Positions 17,027-25,151 of a stretch of 64,000 bases of DNA are shown here, one piece after another (the first letter of the stretch is position 1; each line of letters opens with the position of its first letter). The notes below the pieces were generated by a model. The model saw only the letters and a list, made by a program, of their open reading frames with translations, was not told the origin of the DNA and searched no databases. Origin of the DNA: Catenulispora sp. GP43 (GTDB lineage: Bacteria > Actinomycetota > Actinomycetes > Streptomycetales > Catenulisporaceae); the NCBI RefSeq assembly GCF_041260665.1, contig NZ_JBGCCT010000005.1, forward strand, positions 1 to 64,000. Reading direction: 5' to 3'. The translations under genes and the position numbers were made by a program.

Positions 17027-17543
17027 GGGTTCGACTGTGGGAACGAGACGACATCATGCCGTGCGCCGGTCGCCCCGTGTCCGGTCAGTGGTGAATCTAA
17101 GGCAAACGCGCGACTAGTCTAGTTGGGATTTAGGTCGAATTCGCGGGCGGCCCAAGACTCGGGCCGTGATCTCGGCGGTGACGTGGACTGTTTGTATCCG
17201 GCAGTGAAATATGGACAACCTCCTGCCCTCTCAATTCCTGGCCAGAGCAGGTTTTGCTACTTGCTAATGCCGCGAATTCGATATGATCATTGGTCACGCC
17301 AGGGTTGATCGGGCCTCGGAGCGAAGTTGCTGGCTGACGGCTGGTGCGAGGATCAGACCTGGATTGCGTGCTCTGACGCCACTCGAGCCAGAGGGTCGTG
17401 TTCTTGCTGAGATTTATCAGAGTCTTGCATCGCCGAGTCGCCTAGCCGACGATGGTCCGGGGCATGGGGCCGAGCTCCGACATTTCGAGGGGGCGGTGGC
17501 GATGGCTGGACAGGCGCCGGAGGCGATGCTGGGCGGGGTGCGC
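17027..17543. other. Divergent spacer, no gene seen
   Basis: These 517 bp separate the leftward helicase gene and the rightward condensation-domain gene. The stretch around 17195-17290 is more AT-rich than its surroundings and probably carries the divergent promoters. An open frame extends upstream of the condensation gene to 17283 but lacks coding character. Confidence 0.5.
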
Positions 17544-18908
17544 ATGACGGATCGGATCGTCGTGCCGTTCGAGGGTCCCGGTGGCGGCGTCGGGGATCTG
17601 ACCTGGGGGCAGCAGAAGGTCTGGACGCTGATGCGGCAGGCCGGCTCATCGCTGAGCATGGGCGGGGCGGTGCCCGTGACGGACGGCAGGACCGAGGGGG
17701 ATCTCGCGGCGGAGCTTGCTTTCTTCCTGTGCCGCTACGCGTCGCTGCGGGCTCGGATCAGGCCGGGGGAGGACGGCGAGCCCGTCCAGGAGGTGGCAGG
17801 TTCGGGCGAGGCGGTGCTGGGCATCGTCGATGTCGAGGACGGCGGTGATCCCGGTTCGGCCGCTCGGGATCTGGCCGCGCAGTGGGACGCGACGCCGTTC
17901 GACCACGAGCGAGAGTGGCCGATCCGGATGGCGGCGGTGCGTGCTCGGGGCGTGGTGAGCCATGTGGTCGTGACGATCTCCCACATCGCGAGCGACGGGG
18001 CCGGAATCGCCGTCATGCTGGAGGAACTGGCCGAACGCGATCCCGTCACCGGTGCGCCGAAGAACCCGGTGCCGGCGATGGGGCCGTTGGAGCTGGCCGC
18101 GATGCAGCGGACGCCGTCGGGGCAGCGGCAGAGTGAGGCTTCGCTGCGCTACTGGGAGCGCCTGCTGCGCTCGGCCGCGCCCCTGCGTTTCGGTCCGCGT
18201 GTGGAGCGTGGCGAGCCCCGCTACCGCCGGGCGTTCTTCGAGTCCCGCGCGGTGGACCTGGCCTCGAAGGCGGTCGCGGCCCGGGTCGGCGCGCGGGCTT
18301 CCTCGGTGCTGCTGGCCGGGTACGCCGTGGCCGTGGCGCGGTTGACCCGCATCAGTCCCGCGCTGATCCAGGTGGTCGTCAGCAACAGGTTCCGGCCGGG
18401 GATCGCGGACGTGTCCCATCCGCTGTCGGTGAACGGCCTGTTCGTGGCGGACGTCGCGGACGTCTCCTTCGACGAGGCCGTCAACCGCACCCAGCGGGCG
18501 TCCGCGCTCTGCTCGAAGTACGCGTACTACGACCCGCGGCGGCTGGATGAGCTGCGGGCCCGCGTCAACGAGGAACGCGGCGAGATCGTCGAGCTCTCCT
18601 GCCTCTTCAACGACCGCCGCATCGGCGCCGACGCCGAACCGCCCGGCCCGCCGCCGTCGCGACAGGAGCTGGAAGCGGCGTGTGCCGAGAGCACCCTGCG
18701 CTGGGGCGAGCCGTTCGCGACGTACCTCGACAAGCTGATGGTCCAGGTCAGCGCCACCCCGGACGGGCTCGAGCTGGAGGTCCAGGTGGATACCCATCAC
18801 GTGTCCGCGGACGAAGCGCACGCGCTCATGCTGGACCTCGAATCGCTGCTGGTGGCCGCGGTGTTCGACGCGGACCTGGCGACCGGGGTGCGGTCGGCGG
18901 TCGGATGA
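17544..18908 (+). CDS. Standalone condensation-domain protein
   Basis: This 454-residue protein has the chloramphenicol acetyltransferase-like fold of NRPS condensation domains. The active-site motif HHxxxDG reads SHIASDG: the second, catalytic His is kept and the first is Ser. Downstream landmarks include a WGQQ opening segment and an SNRF...NGLF segment. No adenylation or carrier domain is nearby. Start ATG 17544 has GGGCGGGG before it; ATG 17502 is an alternative. Such proteins may join an acyl or aminoacyl group from a carrier to a free amine or alcohol. A decayed relative lies at 51482-51750. Confidence 0.8.
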   Translation: MTDRIVVPFEGPGGGVGDLTWGQQKVWTLMRQAGSSLSMGGAVPVTDGRTEGDLAAELAFFLCRYASLRARIRPGEDGEPVQEVAGSGEAVLGIVDVEDGGDPGSAARDLAAQWDATPFDHEREWPIRMAAVRARGVVSHVVVTISHIASDGAGIAVMLEELAERDPVTGAPKNPVPAMGPLELAAMQRTPSGQRQSEASLRYWERLLRSAAPLRFGPRVERGEPRYRRAFFESRAVDLASKAVAARVGARASSVLLAGYAVAVARLTRISPALIQVVVSNRFRPGIADVSHPLSVNGLFVADVADVSFDEAVNRTQRASALCSKYAYYDPRRLDELRARVNEERGEIVELSCLFNDRRIGADAEPPGPPPSRQELEAACAESTLRWGEPFATYLDKLMVQVSATPDGLELEVQVDTHHVSADEAHALMLDLESLLVAAVFDADLATGVRSAVG

Positions 18909-18959
18909 GCCACCCGTCCCCTCCGGACATCACTGGATGACAAAAGCTTGTTTTCAAGT

Positions 18960-18996
18960 CCCGCGGTCGACTCCCCCCACGAGCGCCGACCGCGGG
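18960..18996 (+). terminator. Hairpin terminator after the condensation-domain gene
   Basis: Perfect 10-bp arms CCCGCGGTCG and CGACCGCGGG enclose a C-rich loop, 52 bp after the stop codon. There is no U-run, as is common in high-GC actinomycetes. Confidence 0.7.
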
Positions 18997-19270
18997 ACGG
19001 CACCGCTTGAGGCCGGATACGGTCGCAGTGGTCTGCGTCGGTCTCAGTGGCGCCAACGGATGTTGTACACCCGGTGATCACGCGGGAGAACGGGGTCGAA
19101 TGTTTGCATCGCGCTTGCGTTTCTCACGCGCCGCTCACGGCCTCGGCGGCGACCGGAGGCCCGGAAACGCAAACGTTCCGCAAACGCCGGCTGCCTTCTC
19201 GGCGGGGTCTGCCGGGAGCAGAATTCGATCGCCGCGCCGCTTGCACGGCCCGCTGTCGAGGGGGACGCAG

Positions 19271-19690
19271 ATGGCTGAGAACAGGCGCTGGAACTGGGAT
19301 GTGGCACCTGGCGAGGAGCTGTTGTGGACCGGGCGCCCCGGCGGGGTGTGGCGTACGGGCGGGGAGATCGGAGAATCGCTCGCACTCGCTCTACTCGCAG
19401 CGGCGGGGGCGGTTCTGGCGGTGTCGGCGGTGGTCCGGATCTCGACCCCCTGCCCAGCTACGCCCTGGCGCGCCAGCCCAGCGGAGCCGAGGCCGACGGC
19501 TCTCGGTGATCCTCAAAGCAGGGCCCACCACCGCCCCGCTTGCGCGACGCGAGACAATGGCCAGGCGGCGGCCGGACAGTATCGGTGTCCGGCCGCCGCA
19601 TCGGCCGCTCTGGCCGCTTCCCCCGTGCGCGCCCGCCCGTTAGCCGAACCGCCCGTTCACGTAGTCCGACGTCCGCTGGTCCTGCGGTGA
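19271..19690 (+). pseudogene. Truncated gene for a membrane protein (N-terminal fragment)
   Basis: ATG 19271 has a good ribosome site (GAGGGGG). It opens a frame that looks coding for about 55 residues: RWNWDVAPGEELLWTGRP, then a membrane helix. The opening resembles small actinobacterial membrane proteins that begin with a GExxLWxGRP segment. Beyond about 19450 the frame becomes arbitrary Arg/Pro/Ala-rich sequence, passes through the pst terminator and runs into the opposite-strand pstB. I take it as the intact start of a gene whose 3' part was lost. Confidence 0.5.
19565..19599 (-). terminator. Terminator hairpin of the pst/WxL operon
   Basis: A perfect 14-bp stem (GCGGCGGCCGGACA and its complement) with a 7-base loop gtatcgg starts 41 bp after the pstB stop. 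The stem and loop resemble the hairpins at 21682 and 23431 inside the same operon. Confidence 0.8.
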
Positions 19691-20539
19691 GCTGAACATC
19701 GCCTCGGTCGGGCCGTGCTCCACGATGCGGCCCGGGGTGCCGGCGGAGGCCAGGAAGAAGGCGCAGTTGTGGGAGACGCGCGAGGCCTGCTGCATGTTGT
19801 GGGTCACGATGACGATCGTCACCTCGGAGGCCAGTTCGCGGATCGTCTCCTCGATGCGGTTGGTCGATGTCGGGTCCAGCGCGGAGCACGGTTCGTCCAT
19901 CAGCAGTACCTCGGGGCGGACTGCGAGGGAGCGCGCTATGCACAGGCGCTGCTGCTGGCCTCCGGACAGGGCGCCGCCCGGCTGCTTGAGGCGGTCCGAG
20001 ACCTCGTTCCACAGGCCCGCGCGGGTGAGGCAGGACTCGACGATGTCGTCCTGTTCCGACCTGGTGCGGCGGGTGCCGGTCAGCTTCAGGCCCGCGGTGA
20101 CGTTGTCGTAGATCGACATGCCGGGGAAGGGGTTCGGCTTCTGGAAGACCATGCCGATGCGGGCTCGGGCCTGGGTGAGGCGGATGGCCGGGTCGTAGAT
20201 GTCGCTGCCGTCCAGCAGGACCTCGCCGGCCAGGGCCGCCGACGCGACGAGTTCGTGCATGCGGTTCAGGATGCGCAGGAAGGTCGACTTGCCGCAGCCC
20301 GACGGTCCGATCAGGGCTGTGACCTGGCCGCCGGGCATGGTCAGGGAGACCCGGTCCAGGACCTTGCGGTCGCCGAACCAGGCCGAGATGGCGCGGGCTT
20401 CCAGGGTGCTGGGGGTGCCCGGGGTGCCCGGGGTGCTGGGGGTGCTCGGGGACGGTGTGTCCGGCGAGTTCGGGGCCGGTGCGGTGGCCACGCCGCCGGC
20501 GGTGATGGCCTCGGCGGGGCCGATGTCGTTGTCAGTCAT
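19640..20539 (-). CDS. pstB: Phosphate ABC transporter ATP-binding protein PstB
   Basis: This 299-residue protein is the cytoplasmic ATPase of a Pst-type importer. Walker A GPSGCGKST, the Q-loop region FQKPNPFPGMSIYDNV, signature LSGGQQQRLCIARSLA, Walker B VLLMDEPCSALDP and switch VTHNMQQA are all present and in order. The start is ATG 20539 with GGAG upstream. The first 45 residues are an extra Pro/Ser/Thr-rich tail with PGTPGTPST repeats, before the usual start of the family. It is the last gene of the operon, far from pstC and pstA, separated by the surface-protein genes. Confidence 0.94.
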   Translation of the reverse strand: MTDNDIGPAEAITAGGVATAPAPNSPDTPSPSTPSTPGTPGTPSTLEARAISAWFGDRKVLDRVSLTMPGGQVTALIGPSGCGKSTFLRILNRMHELVASAALAGEVLLDGSDIYDPAIRLTQARARIGMVFQKPNPFPGMSIYDNVTAGLKLTGTRRTRSEQDDIVESCLTRAGLWNEVSDRLKQPGGALSGGQQQRLCIARSLAVRPEVLLMDEPCSALDPTSTNRIEETIRELASEVTIVIVTHNMQQASRVSHNCAFFLASAGTPGRIVEHGPTEAMFSSPQDQRTSDYVNGRFG

Positions 20540-20650
20540 CGAGGTCGCTCCAGGTGGTGCTTCGATAGCGTCGGGCCGGGTCGGGTCGGGCCGCATCGGG
20601 TCGGTCCGGGCCGGATCGAGTCGGGCCGGGGCGGGCTGAATCGGGTCACG

Positions 20651-21646
20651 TCAGGTCAGGTTGGGCAGCAGCAGAGCGATCCGGTCCGCGAGCGTCAGGC
20701 CCACCACGAGCAGCACCGGCGCGGCGACCAGCCAGGTCTTGGAACGCCCCCAACGCGGTCCGGCCCAGAACGCCAGCACCGTCGCGGCGCCCAGGACCAC
20801 GGCCCAGCCCAGGACGTCCCACCGCGCGTAGCGGTCCTCGCCCAGCGCTGTCTGCTCCGAACCGGGGTGCGGGGAGCGGCCCAGCGGGGTGGGCTGGACG
20901 TCGGAAATCAGGTCGGCGTCGACGTGCAGCGCGTCGTCCGGGGCGTACGAGGTGCCGGTCGCGGTGACCAGGGTGAGGCGGCCGAGCTGGCCGTGCAGCC
21001 GCGCGGGCTCCGGGTCGCCGTGGTGCCGGACGTCGGACACGCGGTACTCGGCCACGCCCTGGCCGGTGGTGACCTCGACGCGGTCGCCGGGCTGCAGCTG
21101 GTCGAGGTAGCGGAACGGTCCGCCGTAGGCGGCGGCGCGGGCCATGATCTCGCTCGTCCCGGCTTGGCCGGGCAGCACGGTGTCGGGTACCAGGCCCGGC
21201 CCCGACTCCAGGATCGCCGCGGTGGTGCCCTCGGCGACCACCTCGTCGACGCCGATGGACGGGATCGACAGCAGCGCGACCGGGGCGCCCGGGCGCAGCG
21301 GGACGCCGCGGTAGTCGTGCGGGCCGATCGGGGCGGTGCCCGCGGCCAGTTCGGCGCGGAAGGCGGCGTACTCGATCTGCTGGTCGTGCCGGTGCTCGAA
21401 GCGGCCGAGCACCGCCACCTCGGCGACGAACGTGGACAGCGCGACGCCGAGGGTGCAGACCGCGACGCCGGCCGCCCGCATCAGGAGCGCCTTGGTCAGC
21501 CAGGAGGGAATCAGGGCTTGGACACGGCGGGCCACGCGCAGGGCGAAGCGGAACGGGGGGCTTGAGGCGAGGCGGGATGCCAGGAGGCGCGCGCGGCCGG
21601 CGGCCGGCTCCTCCTCCTCGATGAGGTCCGCGGTCTCGGTGCTCAC
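20651..21646 (-). CDS. Sortase-fold membrane protein lacking catalytic residues
   Basis: This protein (331 residues from GTG 21646) has an N-terminal helix (about 56-80), a sortase beta-barrel (about 118-255) and two C-terminal helices. The sortase frame is clear: IPSIGVDEVVAEGTT, SGPGLVPDTVLPGQAG, YGGPF, LQPGDRVEV and GRLTLVTATGTSYAP. All three catalytic positions are changed: the His of AGHR is Arg (about R170), the Cys of TLxTC is Ala (about A229) and the following Arg is absent. It should therefore not act as a transpeptidase; a structural or binding role is likely. An in-frame start at 21718 would run through a hairpin and is less likely. Confidence 0.83.
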   Translation of the reverse strand: MSTETADLIEEEEPAAGRARLLASRLASSPPFRFALRVARRVQALIPSWLTKALLMRAAGVAVCTLGVALSTFVAEVAVLGRFEHRHDQQIEYAAFRAELAAGTAPIGPHDYRGVPLRPGAPVALLSIPSIGVDEVVAEGTTAAILESGPGLVPDTVLPGQAGTSEIMARAAAYGGPFRYLDQLQPGDRVEVTTGQGVAEYRVSDVRHHGDPEPARLHGQLGRLTLVTATGTSYAPDDALHVDADLISDVQPTPLGRSPHPGSEQTALGEDRYARWDVLGWAVVLGAATVLAFWAGPRWGRSKTWLVAAPVLLVVGLTLADRIALLLPNLT

Positions 21647-21681
21647 GGTCGGCCACGCCTTTTCTTCAGGACCGGCGAAAG

Positions 21682-21720
21682 GGGTGGCAGCCAGGCGGTA
21701 TCGACGCCCGGCTGCCACCC
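21682..21720 (-). repeat. Intra-operon hairpin, GTATCG-loop family
   Basis: Arms GGGTGGCAGCC and GGCTGCCACCC (11 bp, perfect) enclose a loop containing GGTATCGACGCC, between the small WxL-like gene and the sortase-like gene. It shares design and loop with the hairpins at 19565 and 23431. It may reduce read-through or protect upstream mRNA. Confidence 0.7.
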
Positions 21721-21752
21721 GGTCGGGGAGTTCACTCCGGTGTGCGCGGTCA

Positions 21753-22232
21753 TCAGATCGCGGTGAGCGTGAACGTCGCGGCGGCCGGGGCGTTCGCCGA
21801 CAGCGCCGCGTCCAGGCGGGTCGTCCCGAGGCTCGCGCCCGGCGCCGCCGAGGCCAGGATGCGCGGCTGGCCGAGGCCGGGCCGCGGGCCGGTCTTCGGA
21901 CCGAGCACGATCGACTCGCCCGGGGCCGAGCCGAGCAGGTTCGGGTTCCAGCCCAGAGCGTCGGCGGACGGCCGGCCGGTGAGGATCGCGGTCACGGTCC
22001 ATCCCGGATCCTCGGTGCGGTTGTCGGTGATGACGATCGGCTGGAGCCGCCCGGCCAGCGCCGGCAGCCGGAGCGGCACGCTGATGACCAGCGAGCCGGG
22101 CGCCATGACCGTGGACACGGTGATGTCCCCGCCGCCGAGGGCGGAACCGGGTGCGGGGGAAGCGGCGGAGCCGTCGGCGGGCGCGGTCTGAAGCCACGCC
22201 GTCATGACGATCACTGCGAGGACCGGTGTCAT
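21753..22232 (-). CDS. Small secreted WxL-like domain protein
   Basis: A 159-residue protein with a short signal peptide (about 1-17) and a single beta-rich domain. VITDNRTEDPGWTVTAIL matches the first WxL landmark (D-x-R...GWT), and a second LGWNPNLL follows. The C-terminus, FTLTAI, takes the place of the usual YxxxLTWxL ending, so the second Trp motif is lost. The domain is closely related to the C-terminal 150 residues of the Ig-repeat protein two genes upstream. WxL domains attach non-covalently to peptidoglycan and pair with DUF916 proteins. ATG 22232 overlaps the DUF916 stop as ATGA. Confidence 0.75.
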   Translation of the reverse strand: MTPVLAVIVMTAWLQTAPADGSAASPAPGSALGGGDITVSTVMAPGSLVISVPLRLPALAGRLQPIVITDNRTEDPGWTVTAILTGRPSADALGWNPNLLGSAPGESIVLGPKTGPRPGLGQPRILASAAPGASLGTTRLDAALSANAPAAATFTLTAI

Positions 22233-23383
22233 GCGTCCTCCGCCTTCCCCGTTTCGGACGTGGCGGAAGAACCGACAGCCGCCTTGGCCGGAGCGGCCTT
22301 CGCAGGAGCGGCCTTCTTCGCCGTGGACGTCCCGGGCTTCGCCGACTTCGAACCCTGTTTGGTCTTCGCCGCGGCCTTGGCCCGCAGCGCCCGCGCCCGC
22401 CGCCGCCAGAACCACACCCCGCCGATGCCGCCCAGCACCAGGACGAGCAGGATCGCCGGCCACGGGATCGTCGCCACCGAAGCGTCCTGGTCCACTGCCG
22501 CGAGCACCGGGTCGATGTCCCCGGTGACCGGCGTCGGCACCACCGAGATGTGCGCGGTGGAGGTGAACGAGGGCAGTACCGACTTCACCGTCGCCGTCAC
22601 GCGCTCCTGGTCGCCGGGAAGCAGTTCCTTGACGTCGGCGATCGGCAGGCTCGGCTCGGAACCGCCGAACAGGCTGGAGACGTGGACCTTCTGGGTCCCG
22701 GACAGCCGCACGTTGCCGGTGTTCGCGACCGTGTAGGACACCGTCACGCTCCCGCTCCCGAACGGGTTCGACGAGCCGTGGTAGGACACTGACACGTGGC
22801 TCACCGTCAGCTGGGCCTTCAGCGTCCCGGGGACCCGGACCTGCAACCGCGTCCCGACCCGGGACTCGACCGCGATCTGGCCGCCCTTGCCGTCGGCGGC
22901 CTGGGTGGTCAGGGACAGCATGATGCCGCCGACGTGGTCGCCGGGCTTGGCGTCGGCGGGGACCTTCAGGGTGAAGGGCAGGATCTGCGAGGACTTCGCG
23001 GGCAGCGTGACGACAGTGGTGGGGAAGGACACCCACAGGCCCACGTCGCTCGGCTTGGTGGCCAGGGGCAGGACGGTGAAGCCGCCGTCTGCGGTGTTGT
23101 ACGCGTCGGTGGCGTAGACGCGGAGCTTGAGCGGGCTGGCGCTGTAGTTGGAGACCGCGACGTAGTCGGTCTTCTGCGCGCCCGGGGTCGCCTGGTAGGT
23201 GAAGGAGTCGCGGCTCTTGTCGCGCGCGGTGGCGGTGGCCGGCTGGATGCCGAACGTCGCGGCGCCGCTCGCGGGCGCGGGGTCGGTCCTGGGCGGCGTC
23301 CCGGCCGACGCCGGGCTCGTCAGGAGCGCACCGGCCATGGCCGTCGCGGCCAGAGCCTTGATCAGGGAACGGAGACGGGGCAT
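22229..23383 (-). CDS. DUF916 / WxL-interacting membrane protein
   Basis: This 384-residue protein has a signal peptide (about 1-27), two extracytoplasmic beta domains (about 45-290), one membrane helix (about 303-325) and a cytoplasmic tail of about 60 residues rich in Lys and Ala. The first domain matches DUF916: SRDSFTYQATPGAQKTDYVAV, a VSFPTTVVTLPAKSSQILPF segment and DHVGGIMLSL. In Firmicutes DUF916 proteins bind WxL proteins and peptidoglycan at the surface. Here the gene overlaps a WxL-like gene and follows an Ig/WxL-like gene, so the pairing seems conserved. The basic tail contrasts with the acidic tail of the 946-residue protein in the same operon. Confidence 0.83.
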   Translation of the reverse strand: MPRLRSLIKALAATAMAGALLTSPASAGTPPRTDPAPASGAATFGIQPATATARDKSRDSFTYQATPGAQKTDYVAVSNYSASPLKLRVYATDAYNTADGGFTVLPLATKPSDVGLWVSFPTTVVTLPAKSSQILPFTLKVPADAKPGDHVGGIMLSLTTQAADGKGGQIAVESRVGTRLQVRVPGTLKAQLTVSHVSVSYHGSSNPFGSGSVTVSYTVANTGNVRLSGTQKVHVSSLFGGSEPSLPIADVKELLPGDQERVTATVKSVLPSFTSTAHISVVPTPVTGDIDPVLAAVDQDASVATIPWPAILLVLVLGGIGGVWFWRRRARALRAKAAAKTKQGSKSAKPGTSTAKKAAPAKAAPAKAAVGSSATSETGKAEDA

Positions 23384-23430
23384 CGCCTGGTCCTACTCTC
23401 GACAGGGGGTGCGTGGGGAGGTGCCGTGGC

Positions 23431-23465
23431 GCGGCAGCCGGGCGGTATCGGTGCCCGGCTGCCGC
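23431..23465 (-). repeat. Intra-operon hairpin, GTATCG-loop family
   Basis: A perfect 13-bp stem (GCGGCAGCCGGGC and its complement) has a 9-base loop ggtatcggt. It lies between the Ig/WxL-like gene and the DUF916 gene. It is the strongest relative of the hairpins at 19565 and 21682. Confidence 0.75.
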
Positions 23466-23517
23466 TCCTCACTCATTCAGCGGAGGTGACAACGCTCCAA
23501 CCGATGGTTCGGGTGCT

Positions 23518-25095
23518 TCAGATGACGGTCAGCGTCAACGTGCTCTGATACGTACCGGCCGTGGTGGTGGTCGGGACGTTCAGCGCAAGCGACGCACCGA
23601 TCTTCGCGGTGCCCAGGCCCGCGCCGGCGGACGCCGACACCAGGGTCCGGGACTGCGACAGGCCGGCGTTGCCGTTGTCGGAGGCGGCGACGCCGTTCGC
23701 CGGGGCGACGGACGGGCCGATGGTCAGGGTCTGGCCCGCCGAGCCGGTCGGCTGGCCGGGCGTCCACCCGAGGTTCTCCGCGCTGATCTGGACCGAGCCG
23801 CCGGACTGGGAGAACGCCGTGGCCAGGCCGGAGGCGGTCCAGCCGGGGTTGCCCGCGCGGTTGTCCGTGACGGTCACCGTCTCCAGCGAGCCGGAGGTGG
23901 TGAACAGGGTGCCGCTGCTGTTCAGCACCGGGTCCGGCAGGGCGACCTGGCCGGTCGGCACGCTGATGTTCAGCGAGCCCGCGTCGACCGTCGTGGTGAT
24001 GGTCTCCGTCGCGGTCGGGGGGACGTACTTGGTGACCGTGAACGGGACCGCCGGGGAAGCGGAGGGGCCGTAGGCGGTCGTGTTGGTGGGCGTGAAGGAG
24101 GCCGACAGGTTGTGCGAGCCCAGCGCCAGGGTGGTGGTGTTGAACACCGCGGAGCCGTTGCTGACGGCGGCCGTGCCGAGCGAGGTGGTGCCGTCCAGGA
24201 AGGTGATGGAACCCGCGGCGCCGGCCGGCTGGACGCTCGCCGTCAGGTTCACGTTGCCGCCCTGCACCTGCGCCGAGCCCGGCGTGGTCACCAGCGAGGT
24301 GGTGGTGGACACCGGGCCGGCCTGGTTGACGACGTACGTGGACGCCGCCGAGGTCGAGCTGGAGAAGTTCGCGTCGGTGGACGTGAACGCGGCGGTGATG
24401 GAGTGCGTCCCGACCGCCAGCGAGCTGGTCTGGTAGCTGGCCGTCCCGCCGTTCACCGCGACCGGGGCCGCGTTGACGGCGGTGGTGCCGTCGAAGAACG
24501 TGACGGTGCCGGCGGCCGCCGGGTTGACCGTCGCGGTCAGCGTGACCTGCGAGCCGAAGCTCACCGGGCCGGCCGGGGCCAGGCCCAGCGTGGTCGCGGT
24601 CGGCGTGCTGGACGCCGAGCTCCACGCGGTCTCACTGGTGAAGGTCAGCTGGCCGGAGTAGTCCGCGCCGACCGTGTTGCCCAGCGCCGGGATGCACTGG
24701 ACGTCGATCGTGTACGGCGTCGAGCCGGACGGGTTCGGGTCCAGCTTGGTGACCGCGTAGTTGGTCGCCAGCTGGCGCAGGTTGTTGGAGATGGCGATCG
24801 AGTAGCCGTTGCCGTTCGCCGCGAGCACGGAGACCGGCTCCTTGTTGACGGCGACGGCGTTGGCCGGGAAGGTGCCACCGGAGATCGTGGCGTCGATGTA
24901 CGTGTCGTTCGCCGGGCAGGTGCCCGAGGTGTTCACGTTGAAGACCGACGTGTCCGCGCCGGAGCTCGGCGAGAACGTGATGGTGCCGGTGGAGGCGGCC
25001 GAGGCGGTGGCGGTGCCGAGCACCGTCATCGCACCGATCGCCGTGGCGGTCGCAACCGCGGTCGCCGCGTAGCGGGCGAACCTGGTGCTGAACAA
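23518..25095 (-). CDS. Secreted Ig-like repeat protein with C-terminal WxL-like domain
   Basis: The protein (525 residues from TTG 25095, with AGGAGA upstream) has a signal peptide (about 1-33), an N-terminal domain with two Cys, two Big_3-type Ig-like repeats of about 95 residues (each with VTFFDG/ITFLDG-TT and a SLAVGTHSITA/TLALGSHNLSA turn), then a WxL-like domain (about 375-525). The latter has TVTDNRAGNPGWTASGL, LGWTPGQ and the ending YQSTLTLTVI. GTG 25152, which overlaps the upstream stop, is an alternative start but would put 19 polar residues before the signal peptide. The protein is probably a cell-wall-bound surface stalk held by the DUF916 protein. Confidence 0.82.
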   Translation of the reverse strand: MFSTRFARYAATAVATATAIGAMTVLGTATASAASTGTITFSPSSGADTSVFNVNTSGTCPANDTYIDATISGGTFPANAVAVNKEPVSVLAANGNGYSIAISNNLRQLATNYAVTKLDPNPSGSTPYTIDVQCIPALGNTVGADYSGQLTFTSETAWSSASSTPTATTLGLAPAGPVSFGSQVTLTATVNPAAAGTVTFFDGTTAVNAAPVAVNGGTASYQTSSLAVGTHSITAAFTSTDANFSSSTSAASTYVVNQAGPVSTTTSLVTTPGSAQVQGGNVNLTASVQPAGAAGSITFLDGTTSLGTAAVSNGSAVFNTTTLALGSHNLSASFTPTNTTAYGPSASPAVPFTVTKYVPPTATETITTTVDAGSLNISVPTGQVALPDPVLNSSGTLFTTSGSLETVTVTDNRAGNPGWTASGLATAFSQSGGSVQISAENLGWTPGQPTGSAGQTLTIGPSVAPANGVAASDNGNAGLSQSRTLVSASAGAGLGTAKIGASLALNVPTTTTAGTYQSTLTLTVI

Positions 25096-25151
25096 GGTGC
25101 TTCTCCTATCTGTACACGTGGTGCGGGACGTGAGCGGCCGGACGGCCGTCA

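Noticed and set aside
19715-21565. 616-residue open frame on the plus strand
   Set aside because: Antisense to pstB and the sortase-like gene; low-complexity translation.
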